Of a DNA stretch of 64,000 bases, positions 38,134-47,829 are shown one piece after another (positions within the stretch are counted from its first letter, which is position 1; every line of letters begins with the position of its first letter). The stretch is taken from contig CAWCWP010000001.1 of assembly GCA_963799315.1 (NCBI GenBank), positions 1,240,001-1,304,000 on the forward strand. The letters are read 5' to 3'. A program made the position numbers and the translations under genes. Origin of the DNA: Parerythrobacter_A sp963799315 (lineage in GTDB: Bacteria > Pseudomonadota > Alphaproteobacteria > Sphingomonadales > Sphingomonadaceae). Below the pieces are notes generated by a model. That model made no database searches and was not told the origin of the DNA. It worked only from the letters and a program-made list of their open reading frames with translations.

Positions 38134-39062
38134 ATGTCGCCTCGCAAAACGTTTCTTCTGTCCGCTGCGCTCCTCCTGCCGCTGGCTGCGTGCAGCGATG
38201 ACAGCTATTCCGAGACCGAAGCCATGTCGACGGTCGACATCGCCGAAGCACCCGCCACTGCGGCGTCATCGCCAATCGCGGTTGATGCGAATGCGCCAGA
38301 CAACTCAACGCCTGCCACCCCCGTTGCCGTACCGCAAATCGCCTACAGCTACGCCTACGGGTTCCGCCTGCCCGCCGCCGCAATCACGCCATTGCAACAA
38401 CAGCATGCCGATATGTGCGAGGCGCGCGGGCCGTCGGTATGCCGCATCGTCTCCATGCAGCAGGCGGAGAACGACGGCGACTACGCCTATGGCTCGCTGT
38501 CGCTGGCGGTCGCCGCGGGCGAGGCGCGCGCATTCGGCAAGCAGTTGGCCGAGGCTTCGGGTCGGGCCGATGGCGAACTGGTCAGCTCCTCCATCGACGG
38601 GGAAGACCTGTCCAAGAAGATCGTCGACACCGAAGCACGGCTGCGCGCCCGCACCTTGCTGCGCGACCGGCTGATGGAAGTGCTGCGAAGCCGCAAGGGC
38701 ACCGTGGCCGAACTGGTCGAGGCGGAACGCGGCGTGGCGGCGGTGAACGAGGAAATCGACCAGGCGAAAAGCTGGCTGGCGGAAATGCGCGGCCGGGTCG
38801 CGTTCAGCACGATGGCGGTCAGCTACGCATCGGGATCGCCCAGTGCGGGCAGCTTTGCCGAGCCTATCCGCAGCGCGCTGGGGTCGGTCGGCAGCATCCT
38901 TGGCACCATCGTCGCGTTCCTGATCATGGCGGCGACGGTGCTGGTGCCGCTCGGCCTGCTGGTCTGGTTGCTGGTGTGGGGCGCACGCCGGATCGACTTC
39001 AGGCGCGGCACGGCCAGCCGGAACCTGCCTTCGACGTCGACGCCCGAAGAGCAACCGGTTAG
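38134..39062 (+). CDS. DUF4349 lipoprotein (C-terminal end uncertain)
   Basis: A lipoprotein signal (MSPRKTFLLSAALLLPLAAC) precedes an Ala/Pro-rich linker and the DUF4349 domain: YAYGFRLPAAAI, then VDTEARLRARTLLRDRLMEVL and GTVAELVEAERGVAAVNEEIDQAKSWL (coiled coil), then FSTMAVSY and a C-terminal transmembrane helix. The frame stays open to 39375, antisense to the ferredoxin gene, an unlikely 300-base overlap. A TAG in the next frame at 39060-39062 follows high-GC3 codons, so one base is probably wrong near 39000. The end given here is that TAG. Confidence 0.75.
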
Positions 39063-39402
39063 AAACCGCGAATATCGCGCGCCTCGCCCGGCACCGCTGC
39101 GGCGAGGCCGTCCAGGTCCGGCGTCAGCACGATCTGGCACGCCAGCCGACTGGTCGGCTGCACGCCATAGGCAAGGTCGAGCATGTCCTCCTCGTCCTCG
39201 CCGGCGGGCGCGAGCTTGGCGAACCAGTCCGCCGCGACAACGACGTGGCAGGTGGAGCATGCCATCTGCCCCTCGCACGTTCCCTCCAGCGGCAGGCCCG
39301 CCGCCTGCGCCGCATCGAGCAGCGAAGCGCCGGTCTCCCGCCGTCGCGGCGACTATGCTGCCGTCGGCGTCGTAAAGGTCAGCCAACTCGAGCCACGCTC
39401 AC
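39059..39402 (-). CDS. [2Fe-2S] ferredoxin, adrenodoxin type (two frameshifts)
   Basis: A 113-residue corrected protein. The cluster-binding Cys are C42, C48, C51 (CEGQMACSTC) and C88 (RLACQIV), the adrenodoxin-type order. A GTG start overlaps the stop of the cysteine desulfurase by four bases (GTGA). The frame breaks twice by one extra base, near 39385 and near 39340. The desulfurase/ferredoxin pairing suggests a role in Fe-S cluster assembly, as in isc operons. Confidence 0.88.
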
Positions 39403-40499
39403 AGGCCCTGCGCCTTTACGCCTTCCGCAATCGCATCGGCGGCGGCGTCGATATCGGCGATGGTGGTGTAACGTCCGAAGCCCAGCCGGATGGAGCTTTT
39501 GGCTTGCTTCTTCGACAGGCCGATGGCGTCCAGCACATGGCTGGTCCGCCGCGATCCGCTGCCGCACGCGCTGCCTGCCGAGAACATCACGTTCCGGCAA
39601 TCGCTCATCAGCCGGTTCACATCCAGCCCCTTGCGCCGCAGGTTGAGGTTGCCCTGATACCGCGCCGTGTCGCTGCCGTTCAGCGTCCAACCGGCGAAGC
39701 GTTCGCGCGCGCGGTGCCACAATTCGCCGACATGCTCCGCATCCTCCGCCCGCCGCTCCGCCGCGACCATCGCCGCCGCGCCGAACCCTGCGCACAGCGC
39801 CGGGCTGAGCGTGCCGGACCGCACCGGCGCGCCGTCCAGCGTCTCCTGCCCGCCGCCCGTCTGCACCTCGTTCAAGCGCAGCCCTTTTCGCACCCACAAC
39901 GCGCCGATGCCCTTCGGCCCGTGCAGCTTATGCGCGCTGATCGCGATCATGTCGGCGCTGGTGACTTCCATCTTGCCATAGGACTGCACCGCATCGCACA
40001 GATACAGCGCATTCATGGATTTGGCCGTGCGGTGCCAGTCCAGTGTCGGCTGGATCACCCCGATCTCGTTATTGACCTGCATCACGCAGATCAGGCGCGT
40101 GTCGTTGGGCACATCCTGCGCGATATTGCATTGCCCGTCCTTCGCAACGTTCAGCACATGGCACGGCCCCGCCGCGTGCGCGGTATCGAGCACGGCGGCG
40201 TGTTCGATCGCGGATACCGAAACGCTTCCCTGCGGCCCTTCGCTCGGCTTCGTACCACGAATGGCGAGGTTCACCGCCTCGGTCGCGCCGCTGGTGAAGA
40301 TGACCGTGCCGCCCGGCGGGAACAGCGCGGCCACCCGGTCGCGCGCCAGCTCCACCGCCGCCGCCGCATCGCGCCCCATGCGATGCGGCGAATGCGGATT
40401 GCCGAACCCGCTGCCGTCCGCGCCATCCAGCCAGCGCAACATGGCATCGCGCGCTTCGGGGGCAAGCGGGGTCGTGGCCTGATAATCGAGGTAAATCAT
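39399..40499 (-). CDS. Cysteine desulfurase (NifS/IscS-like)
   Basis: A 366-residue PLP enzyme that extracts sulfur from cysteine. The start MIYLDYQATTPLAP, the PLP lysine in SAHKLHGPKGIG, and the active-site Cys in SAGSACGSGSRRTSH identify it. The frame is intact. A second desulfurase lies upstream on the same strand, separated by a 530-base repeat-rich gap. It is coupled to the ferredoxin gene by the GTGA overlap. Confidence 0.92.
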   Translation of the reverse strand: MIYLDYQATTPLAPEARDAMLRWLDGADGSGFGNPHSPHRMGRDAAAAVELARDRVAALFPPGGTVIFTSGATEAVNLAIRGTKPSEGPQGSVSVSAIEHAAVLDTAHAAGPCHVLNVAKDGQCNIAQDVPNDTRLICVMQVNNEIGVIQPTLDWHRTAKSMNALYLCDAVQSYGKMEVTSADMIAISAHKLHGPKGIGALWVRKGLRLNEVQTGGGQETLDGAPVRSGTLSPALCAGFGAAAMVAAERRAEDAEHVGELWHRARERFAGWTLNGSDTARYQGNLNLRRKGLDVNRLMSDCRNVMFSAGSACGSGSRRTSHVLDAIGLSKKQAKSSIRLGFGRYTTIADIDAAADAIAEGVKAQGL

Positions 40500-40518
40500 A
40501 TGAATGGGCTCTCTATCC

Positions 40519-40585
40519 GTTCGCTCGGAGCTTGTCGAAGCCTGTCCTGAGTGGCTGCTGCAGGCAGCTGGGCGAAGGGGGTCGT
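40519..40585 (+). repeat. Dispersed repeat, family C (copy C1)
   Basis: Core GAGCTTGTCGAAGCCTGTCC followed by TGGCTGCTGCAGGCAGCTG (an internal hairpin) and GCGAAGGGGG. It matches C2 at 57087-57152 nearly base for base. Confidence 0.8.
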
Positions 40586-40653
40586 TCCTGACTTCTGGTG
40601 CGCGCCGGATTTTGAAAGGCGCGTTCCCTGACCGACGGCAGTGCGAAGGTGAC

Positions 40654-40676
40654 AAAGGTGACACCGTGTCACCTTT
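40654..40676 (+). repeat. Perfect 23-base palindrome
   Basis: AAAGGTGACAC, one base, then GTGTCACCTTT: perfect 11-base arms. A direct AAGGTGAC lies just upstream. It could be an operator or a hairpin; there is no T-run, so it is not a standard terminator. Confidence 0.75.
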
Positions 40677-40766
40677 GGATTTTCCGCCTAAAGGCTTGGT
40701 TTTACATCCCTATTTTACAATTAACGATGCCGGACGGACAGGGGGCCGAGGGGCATTTTTTGCCGC

Positions 40767-40868
40767 TCAGACCTGTAATTTAAGTGCCTGCTGCAATAGC
40801 GTGTCCCAGCCGAAGTAGGAAAGATCTTTCTGTTTGTCGGATGGCGGGGTGCTCCCATTATATCGCAC
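40767..40868 (-). CDS. Possible 33-residue peptide or gene remnant
   Basis: A GTG-started frame contains SDKQKDLSYFGWDTLLQQ and ends ALKLQV. The reading is rather protein-like, yet there is no ribosome-binding site, and the repeat directly upstream may have replaced an earlier 5' end. It may be a truncated gene. No family was recognised. Confidence 0.25.
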   Translation of the reverse strand: MRYNGSTPPSDKQKDLSYFGWDTLLQQALKLQV

Positions 40869-40873
40869 CTAAC

Positions 40874-40979
40874 GTCACCCCGGACTTGCCTGCCCTCGCG
40901 AAAGCGGGGGATCCGGGGTCCATCTCCTTTGAGCACGGCGCTGGAAGATAGCTGGATCCCGGATCAAGTCCGGGATGAC
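40874..40979 (+). repeat. Dispersed inverted repeat, family B (copy B2)
   Basis: Outer arms GTCACCCCGGACTTG and GTCCGGGATGAC flank two internal hairpins (CCCTCGCGAAAGCGGG; GGATCCCGGATC). Closely related to B1 at 18381-18465. Confidence 0.85.
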
Positions 40980-41029
40980 GGGGAGACCAAGTCCGGGCTG
41001 ACGAAGAAATTACGTCCGGAGCGATGACG

Positions 41030-42058
41030 CTAGGCAAGACCACGCCAAGCCCCGACGAAAGCACCCAGTTCGCCCGGTGTCGTGTTCCAGCCCATACTCA
41101 CCCGCACGGTCCGCGCCGCCACATCGTCCGCAACGCCGAATGCTTCCAGCACCCGGCTTTTCTTCAACGTGCCGGACGAACACGCGCTGCCCGCCGACAC
41201 CGCGAACCCCATCGCGTCGAGCCGGATCAGCAGCGCCTGCGCGCTTACGTTCGGGTGAGCGATGCTGAGCAGATAGTCGCATTGCGCGCCGAAGGCCTGC
41301 ACCTCCGCCACTTCCTGCAAGGCCGAACGAAATGCGGCGCGATCCTGCGCCGTCGTCGCCCAGCTTTCCAAGCCGCCCGCCTCCAGCGCGGCAGCAAAAC
41401 CGAGCGCGGCGGGCAGGTTCTCGGTCCCGGCGCGATAGCCGCGCTCGTGCCCGCCGCACCGGTTCCAGCATGGCATAATCGCGCACCAGCAACGCGCCGA
41501 TCCCCACCGGCCCGCCCAGCTTGTGCGCGGACACCACGGCCATATCGCAATCGGGCAGCAGCAGCTTGCCGGCCGATTGCGAGCAGTCGGCGAGCCACAG
41601 CGCACCTGCTTCCCCGATGGCCGAGGCAACGGCGCTATCCCGCAAATCCGTGCCGGTTTCCGAGTTCACCGCCTGAAGTGCGACGACGGCCTTGCCCGGT
41701 TTTGCCAATTTTTCGGCAAGCGCCGCCACCTCCAAAGGCACGACCGCTGCATCCGGTGCCGCACGAAACACCGCGTCATGCTCCACCGCGCTGACAATCC
41801 GCCGATCCACCTTCGCGACGGCCCAGTCCGATCAGCCAGCGCCTCGCTCGCGCCGCTCGTAAAGATAACCTCGCCGCTCCAGCCCAGCGCCGCCTTCACC
41901 CGGTCGCGCGCATCTTCCAGCGCGATCTTTGCCGCGCGGCCTTCGCCATGCGGGCTGCTCGGATTGGCCCAGCGTGCGAAGCCGTCCTGCATCGCCGCCA
42001 GCGCTTCGGGGCGCAGCGGCGTGGTGGCGGCATGGTCGAGATAGATGCGCGTGGTCAT
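41030..42058 (-). CDS. Second cysteine desulfurase, NifS/IscS-like (three frameshifts)
   Basis: A 341-residue corrected enzyme. It starts MTTRIYLDHAATTPLRPEA; PLP lysine in SAHKLGGPVGIG; active-site Cys in SAGSACSSGTLKKS. Extra bases near 41834 and 41817 break the frame twice within 20 bases (EALAIG and GRAKVDRRIVSAVEH are recovered on correction), and one near 41460 breaks it before CGGHERGYRAGTENL. It is shorter than the neighbouring desulfurase but complete. It diverges from the alpha/beta hydrolase gene. Confidence 0.88.
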
Positions 42059-42177
42059 GGGTTGGACGAAGAGACTTCACATATGATTGCGATTGCGGGG
42101 CAAAACCCTATATAGCCTGCCTGTCCGCGCGCGCCAGCGCAGCGCGGCATTCACGCTAGACAGGTGCCCTCCATACC

Positions 42178-42835
42178 ATGCCAACCGTCATTTTTCCCGG
42201 CCCAGAGGGTCGCCTCGAAGGCCGTTTCTCGCCTCCGCCCCGCCCGCGCGCACCGGTCGCCATGATCCTGCATCCGCATCCGCAGGGCGGCGGCACGATG
42301 AACGAACGCATCACGCAGAAACTGTACCAGACCTTCGTGGATCGCGGGTTCGCCACACTGCGCTTCAACTTTCGCGGTGTCGGGCCGCAGCCAGGGCAGC
42401 TTCGACAACGGCGTGGGCGAATTGTCCGACGCCGCCGCCGCGCTGGACTGGGTGCAGTCCATGCATCAGGAGGCGCAGGTCACATGGGTCGCCGGTGTCA
42501 GCTTCGGCGCGCTGATCGGGATGCAGCTGCTGATGCGCCGTCCCGAAATACGCGGCTTCATCTCCATCGCGCCGCCTGCAAACATGTATGATTTCAGCTT
42601 CCTCGCACCCTGCCCCGCATCGGGCATTTTCATCCAGGGTGTGGCCGATACGGTGGTGCAGCCGGTTGCGGTGCAGAAGCTGGTCGACAAGCTGCGCACG
42701 CAAAAGCACATCACCATCCACCACGAGGAAATCCCGCGCGCCAACCATTTCTTCGAAAACGAAATGGACGACCTGATGGGCTCGGTGGACAATTACCTCG
42801 ATTTCCGGCTGGACCCCGCGTGTCCGATCAAGTGA
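42178..42835 (+). CDS. Alpha/beta hydrolase, OsmC/YcgG-type (one frameshift)
   Basis: A 218-residue corrected protein. ILHPHPQGGGTMNER at the oxyanion strand, then LRFNFRGVGRSQGSFDNGVGE, VAGVSFGALIGMQLLM (nucleophile elbow GVSFGA) and the His in PRANHFFENEMDDL fit the small hydrolases related to the PF12146/DUF family next to cysteine desulfurase genes in sphingomonads. An extra G near 42383 breaks the frame. Substrate unknown. It is divergent from the second desulfurase. Confidence 0.82.
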
Positions 42836-42989
42836 CGTTCGAACAAGCGATCGATTGTGACGGTGGTTCGGTGAACCGCACCTGACGCTACGGAATGCTG
42901 GGGTTTCAGTGGCATTTTGCCACGCGATAGTCTTTGCCAGACAGGCTTGGCGGTGCAACATTCTCCTTTCCCAAAGAGAGGAGAGCCAA

Positions 42990-43700
42990 ATGGCCTATGT
43001 AGATACGCAGACACCGAAGGATCGGGCTGCCGGAATTGCAGGCGTCGTCGCGGTGCATGCCGCGATGGGCGGATTGCTGGTCGCCGGACTGACGGTGACG
43101 GGCATCATTGCCGAACCGGACCCGCCCTTCGTGGCGAACGACGTGGAGGTGAAGCTGCCGCCGCCTCCGCCAAAACCACCCGAAGCCGTGCCCGATCCGC
43201 GCACGGCGCAAGCGCCGGATCCTTTTGCGCCGACGCCTCGACTGGATTTGCGGACCGATACGGCGACAATCACCACCTCCGACCGCCCGGCACCGACGGA
43301 CACGGTGGTGTACGAACCCCTGCCTTTGGGGCCGACGGTCATCCTGCCCTCGCCGTCGCCGCTGCCGTCCTTGCGGGCGATACCGAAGCCCACGCCGACC
43401 TTCGATCCCATTCCGGTCAAGGTCGCAAACGATCCGGGCAGCTGGATCAGCACGGCGGATTACCGGCCGAGTTGGGTGCGGCGTGACTGGGCGGGCCGCG
43501 TCGGCTTCGTGCTGTCGCTGGATGCGAACGGCAAGGTGCGCGATTGCCGTGTCACCACCAGCAGCGGCCATGCGCAGATGGACGCCGCAACATGTCGCCT
43601 GGTCCAGCAGCGCGCCCGCTTCACTGCCGCGCGTGACAGTAGCGGCGCGAAAGTGGCGGGCGATTACCGCAATTCGGTGGTCTGGCGACTGCCGGAATAG
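42990..43700 (+). CDS. TonB-like energy transducer
   Basis: A 236-residue protein. An N-terminal helix (GIAGVVAVHAAMGGLLVAGLTVTGII) anchors it in the inner membrane; a Pro-rich spacer (KLPPPPPKPPEAVPD) spans the periplasm; the C-terminal domain GRVGFVLSLDANGKVRDCRVTTSSGH is the TonB fold. It couples the proton gradient to outer-membrane transport. No exbB/exbD is adjacent. An AGGAG ribosome-binding site is 7-9 bases before the ATG. Confidence 0.88.
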   Translation: MAYVDTQTPKDRAAGIAGVVAVHAAMGGLLVAGLTVTGIIAEPDPPFVANDVEVKLPPPPPKPPEAVPDPRTAQAPDPFAPTPRLDLRTDTATITTSDRPAPTDTVVYEPLPLGPTVILPSPSPLPSLRAIPKPTPTFDPIPVKVANDPGSWISTADYRPSWVRRDWAGRVGFVLSLDANGKVRDCRVTTSSGHAQMDAATCRLVQQRARFTAARDSSGAKVAGDYRNSVVWRLPE

Positions 43701-43710
43701 CAGCCCGCCG

Positions 43711-43917
43711 TCACGGCGTCGCCTCGGCAGAAAGACGGTCTGCCGGGGCGATGCCGTCTGCATCGGGCACCGTCCAGATCAGCACATTGCCCATCCCGAT
43801 GACCGCCAGCAGCAGCATCAGCAGCGCCTGCGTCTTCCCGCCGCGCCGCCACACGAATATCGACGCGACGGCAAGGACGAAGGCGGCAAGGACGAGTAGC
43901 GAGAGAACAAAATCCAT
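43711..43917 (-). CDS. Small two-helix membrane protein
   Basis: A 68-residue protein with two hydrophobic stretches (FVLSLLVLAAFVLAVASIFVW and TQALLMLLLAVIGMGNVLIW) joined by RRGGK. The rest is short. No family was recognised. It is convergent with tonB, ten bases away. Confidence 0.7.
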   Translation of the reverse strand: MDFVLSLLVLAAFVLAVASIFVWRRGGKTQALLMLLLAVIGMGNVLIWTVPDADGIAPADRLSAEATP

Positions 43918-44027
43918 GCCTTGCCAGTAGCTTGAACCGTCGCTCGGGAAAAGAGCGGTCGCTGCACGAAACTATCCGCCGCGCGCCCCGTTGGGTATTC
44001 AACAGCAATCAACAGGAGTGGAACGAC

Positions 44028-44390
44028 ATGGGTATTTTCAGCAGCATCAAGGACGCGATCTTCGGCAAGGACGAGAAAAAGGCCGCGCCCAAGGTGACGA
44101 CAAAGACGTCGGCAGCGGGCACCAAACCTGCGCCGATTTCGCAGGTCGATGTCGCCAAGCGGCTCGACGCGATGCCGGGTTCGGACAAGCTGAACTGGCG
44201 CACCTCCATCGTCGACCTGATGAAGCTGATCGGCGTCGATGCAAGCTACGCCAATCGCAAGGAACTGGCGGCGGAACTGGGCCGGACCAATTACGAAGGC
44301 AGCGCGGACGACAATATCTGGCTGCACCGCATGACCATGCAGGAATTGCAGAAAACCGGCGGCACCGTGCCCGCCGAATTCCTCGACTGA
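44028..44390 (+). CDS. DUF3597 domain protein
   Basis: A 120-residue cytosolic protein. MGIFSSIKDAIFGKDEKK and WRTSIVDLMKLIGVDASYANRKELAAELG are the DUF3597 signature (a LysM-like-associated, helical family of unknown function). The lysine-rich, Ala/Thr-rich linker in between (residues 20-45) is disordered. An AGGAG sits 11 bases before the ATG. Confidence 0.85.
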   Translation: MGIFSSIKDAIFGKDEKKAAPKVTTKTSAAGTKPAPISQVDVAKRLDAMPGSDKLNWRTSIVDLMKLIGVDASYANRKELAAELGRTNYEGSADDNIWLHRMTMQELQKTGGTVPAEFLD

Positions 44391-44463
44391 CATCACTATG
44401 GCAAGGGCGGAACAGCCTTTGTTGTTTTGACACCATCGGGGCGGCGGTGCAGACCGCCTCCCT

Positions 44464-46306
44464 ATGAAAATCAACGAAAAACCGATCACCCGTCGCCAGG
44501 CCATTTCCGGACTGGGGGCGGGTGTTTCGCTGTTGGCGCTGGGCGGGTGCCAGCCGAGCGATCGCGCCTATCGCAATATCATGGCTGACCAATCCCCCGC
44601 GGCACAGCTGGAAATGATTGCCTATAATCTGCTGCAGCATGAGCCTGAACGCGCCACCGGCCTTGGTGTCGATATCGGACAGCGCACGAACCTGAGAGCG
44701 CGCTTGGAAGATCAATCGGCTGAGCGGACAGCGTCGCTATGCCGACCGTCTTCGCATTGACCTTTCGGTCGCGCGGGCGGTCGACACAAACGCGCTCGAC
44801 GCCGACACCCGCACCAGCTTCGAAGTCGTCAAAAGTGCGTATGCCAATGCGCTGGACGGGTTCGCGCTGCCCTATGGCGATGTCGCCGTCGGCAGCTGGC
44901 GCAACAGCCCGTATGTCGTGTGCCAGAATGTCGGCACCTATATCGATATGCCGCGCTTCCTCAGCGCCAATCATCCACTGAAAACCGATGCCGATGCGGA
45001 GGCCTATGTATCGCGGCTGGAGGCGATGCCGGGCGTGCTCGACGGCGAGCGGGATCGCATCCGCGCCGCGCGCGAGATGGGCATGGTGCCGCCCGACTTC
45101 GTGCTGGACAAGGCCATCGCACAGATGCGCTCGACCATCGCCGATGCAGGCGATGAAGGCGGCCTGCTGGTCACGCCATTGCGCGAATACGATGCGACCT
45201 ATGGCGCGCGCGCCACGCCCATCGTCACCGGCAACGTGAAGACGGCACTGGAGGCGCAGCTCGCCGAACTCGAGGCGCAGCGCGCCATCGCGACCTCCGA
45301 CCCCGGCCTCTCCACCCGCCCGCGCGGCGACGAATGGTATGCCTGGGGCCTGCGCGCCAGCACCACCACCACGCTGACGCCGGACGAGGTGCACGAGCGC
45401 GGACTGGAGGAACTGGCTGCGCTGCATGCCCGCATGGACCCGATCCTGCGCGACATCGGCTACACCAAAGGCACCGTCGGCGAACGGATGCAGGGATTGG
45501 GCAAGGATCCGCGCTACAAGTTTGCCGACGGCGATCCGGGCCGTGCCGAAATCATGGCGTTCATCCGCGAGCGGATCGACTGGATCACCGCGCAGATGCC
45601 GCGCGCCTTCAACACACTGGTCGACCCGCCGGTCGAAATCCGCCGCATTCCGCCCAACGAAGAGCTGGGCGCGCCAGCGGCCTATGGCGGCGCGGGCAGC
45701 AAGGATGGCAGCATTCCGGGTCGCATGTGGATCAACTTGCGCACCACCGACCTGCATCGCAAATACGACCTCCCCGACCTGACCTATCACGAGACCATCC
45801 CCGGCCATGTCTGGGAAGGCGAATACTCCAACCGCCTGCCGCTGATCCGCAGCATCCTCGCCTTCAATTCGTTCAGCGAAGGCTGGGCTCTGTATGGCGA
45901 GCAGCTGGCGGACGAACTGGGCGCCTATGACGACTTCACCGTCGGCCAACTGGGCTATCTGCAGGCGCTCGCCTTCCGCGCCTGTCGCATGGTGGTGGAC
46001 ACCGGCCTGCACCATAAAGGCTGGAGCCGCGAACGCGCGGTCGCGTTCTTCGTTGAGCGCAATGGCAGCAAGCCCGAAGAGGTCGCCAGCGAGGTCGATC
46101 GCTATTGCACCTGGGCCGGGCAAGCCTGCGGCTACAAGGTCGGCCACAGCGAAATCGTGCGACAACGTGCCCTGGCCGAGGCGGCGCTGGGGCAGGCTTA
46201 CGATATGAAGGCGTTCAACGATGCGGTTATTCTTGGCGGCAACGCGCCGCTGGATGTGCTGGCGACAAATGTGGCGCGCTATGTCGCGCAAGCGAAAGGC
46301 GCCTGA
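44464..46306 (+). CDS. DUF885 family protein (putative carboxypeptidase-like), exported lipoprotein (one frameshift)
   Basis: A 613-residue corrected protein. A twin-arginine leader (TRRQAISGLGAGVSLLALGGC) with a lipobox suggests Tat export and lipidation. The DUF885 zinc-peptidase-like HETIPGH motif (LTYHETIPGHVWEG) is visible, with FNSFSEGWALYGEQLADELG later. An extra base near 44717 breaks the frame between LEDQS and LSGQRRYADRL. DUF885 proteins are predicted peptidases. Its stop overlaps the DUF421 start (TGATG). Confidence 0.85.
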
Positions 46307-46825
46307 TGTTCACCCCCGATATCGCGTGGCTCGATGTCATCCTGCGCGGCAGCATTCTAGGCGCCATTGCATTGAGCATGGTCGTCGTACTGGTCCGCAT
46401 CGTCGGCCTGCGCTCGCTGTCCAAGATGACGAATTTCGACTTCATCATGACCGTCGCACTCGGCTCGCTGGTCGCGGGCGGCGCGCAGGCTACGGAGTGG
46501 TCCGGCTATGGACAGGTCATCGCCGGTATGGTCGCGCTGTTCGTCGTACAGTTCGTTGCGGCATTGCTGCGCAAAAAGTCGGACACCGTTGAGGCCGTCA
46601 TGCAGAATGAACCCATTCTGCTGATGCGCGACGGGGAGTTTTGCGAAGAGGCAATGCAATCCACCCGCGTCGCGCAATCGGACCTGATTGCCAAATTACG
46701 CGAGGCAAATGTCATGGATATGTCGGAAGTGCGCGCCGTCGTGCTAGAAACCACCGGCGATGTGTCGGTCATGCACGGCGACAGTCTGGACTACCAAACT
46801 GATCGAGAACGTGCGACAAAAATAA
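46306..46825 (+). CDS. DUF421 (YetF-like) membrane protein (one frameshift)
   Basis: A 172-residue corrected protein with three N-terminal helices (ILRGSILGAIALSMVVVLVRI and two more to RKK) and a soluble domain (ILLMRDGEFCEEAM... EVRAVVLETTGDVSVM). This is the DUF421/YetF family. An extra base near 46791 shifts the end; correction gives ...DTKLIENVRQK then TAA at 46823. It is coupled to the DUF885 gene by TGATG and ends beside a bidirectional hairpin. Confidence 0.88.
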
Positions 46826-46845
46826 GGGGAGGCACTTGCCTCCCC
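46826..46845. terminator. Hairpin between convergent genes
   Basis: GGGGAGGCA and TGCCTCCCC form a perfect 9-base stem with a two-base centre. It lies between the convergent DUF421 and DUF937 genes, so it could stop transcription from both sides. There is no clear T-run on either side, so rho-independence is uncertain. Confidence 0.55.
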
Positions 46846-46854
46846 CGTTCGAAC

Positions 46855-47352
46855 TTATCGCGCCGCCAGTCCGCCGACAATCGAGCCGAGGATGCCACCG
46901 AGCGCACCGCCTCCGCCCTGCTGCCCGCTCGATTGGCCGCCACCTTTCGCAAGATACCCGGCAACCGCCATCGCCAGGATGGGCAGCATCTTTTTCAGCA
47001 GGCTCTCGTCGATACCGGTAACGCCCGCGACTTCGCTGGCGACCGACCGGCTGACATCCTTCGTGCCGAAAATGCTGCCGAGGATATCATTGCCTTGGCT
47101 GACTGGCGTCTGCTTCGGCGCGAGTACCGATTCAAGCAGGCCGCCTCCGCCACCGCCAAGGATCGCCCCGGCCAGTCCGCCAAGACCACTTGCCGCACCG
47201 CCGCCGCCACCGGTGGCGCTGCGGCCCATTCCGGCAACGATGGCGGGTAGCAGAGCCCCCGCGCCCGTCTGTGCCGTTTTCTCGTCGATATTCAGTTCGC
47301 GCGCCATCGAGGTGATCGCGCCGCTTTGCTGCAATAGCTGGCCCAGGTTCAT
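46855..47352 (-). CDS. DUF937/YidB-like protein, glycine-rich
   Basis: A 165-residue protein. N-terminal NLGQLLQQSGAITSMAREL; Gly-rich stretches (GGGGGAASGLGGLAGAILGGGGGG) and a central LLKKMLPILAMAVAGYLAKGG are as in DUF937 (YidB-like) proteins. Function unknown. It starts one base after the stop of the 106-residue gene upstream, with which it probably forms an operon. Confidence 0.82.
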   Translation of the reverse strand: MNLGQLLQQSGAITSMARELNIDEKTAQTGAGALLPAIVAGMGRSATGGGGGAASGLGGLAGAILGGGGGGLLESVLAPKQTPVSQGNDILGSIFGTKDVSRSVASEVAGVTGIDESLLKKMLPILAMAVAGYLAKGGGQSSGQQGGGGALGGILGSIVGGLAAR

Positions 47353-47353
47353 G

Positions 47354-47674
47354 CTACTTCTTCCCGAACAGGCTGCCGGCTTTCGCGGCAATATCGTTCA
47401 GCGGATTGCCGTCGTGGTCGGCGTCGAGAATCTGCATGAACTTGCCTAGCGAACCTTCGCCCCCGATATGCTCGCGCACCTGGCTCAGGACACTGGCATC
47501 GATGCCGGTTTTTCCGGCGGCCAGCTCTACCGTGTCGCCGTCCTCCTTGTGCGCGGATGCCAGTCCGGCGATTGCCTTCTCGGCGGTTTCGGGGTCCACG
47601 CCGATCTTCTCGGCAAGGTTTTTCACCGTTGGGTGGTCGTGGGCGGCACCAAGGATGCTGTCGAACAGGCTCAT
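47354..47674 (-). CDS. Small soluble protein upstream of the DUF937 gene
   Basis: A 106-residue acidic protein: MSLFDSILGAAHDHPTVKN, then EKIGVDPETAEKAIAGLASAH and VLSQVREHIGGEGSLGKFMQILD. It resembles a small helical YidB/DUF937-like partner but I do not recognise it with confidence. It is co-directional with, and immediately before, the DUF937 gene. Confidence 0.65.
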   Translation of the reverse strand: MSLFDSILGAAHDHPTVKNLAEKIGVDPETAEKAIAGLASAHKEDGDTVELAAGKTGIDASVLSQVREHIGGEGSLGKFMQILDADHDGNPLNDIAAKAGSLFGKK

Positions 47675-47829
47675 GCTATCTCTCCGGAAAATTGCGGGCA
47701 CGCGACGAATGCGGCGCCCTTCATTCCCGACAACGGCCCGCACGCGATCGGGTTTCAGGAAAACACGGCGTCCCGGCGCGGCGATGCAGCATCGTTGTGC
47801 GCGCGAATGCAAACCGCTAGCCTGCTCTC

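Larger units (their letters stand above)
40500..41029. other. 530-base gap between desulfurase genes: repeats and a possible small ORF
   Basis: No ordinary gene is seen. The gap holds a family C repeat (40519-40585), a 23-base palindrome (40654-40676), an A/T-richer block (40680-40860) with a possible 33-codon frame (40767-40868, minus), and a family B repeat (40874-40979) with a degenerate half copy to 41005. The block differs in composition from the neighbouring genes. Confidence 0.8.

Noticed and set aside
39063..39375. Long 3' extension of the DUF4349 gene
   Set aside because: It is fully antisense to the ferredoxin, whose cysteines are conserved. A single-base error near 39000 is simpler.
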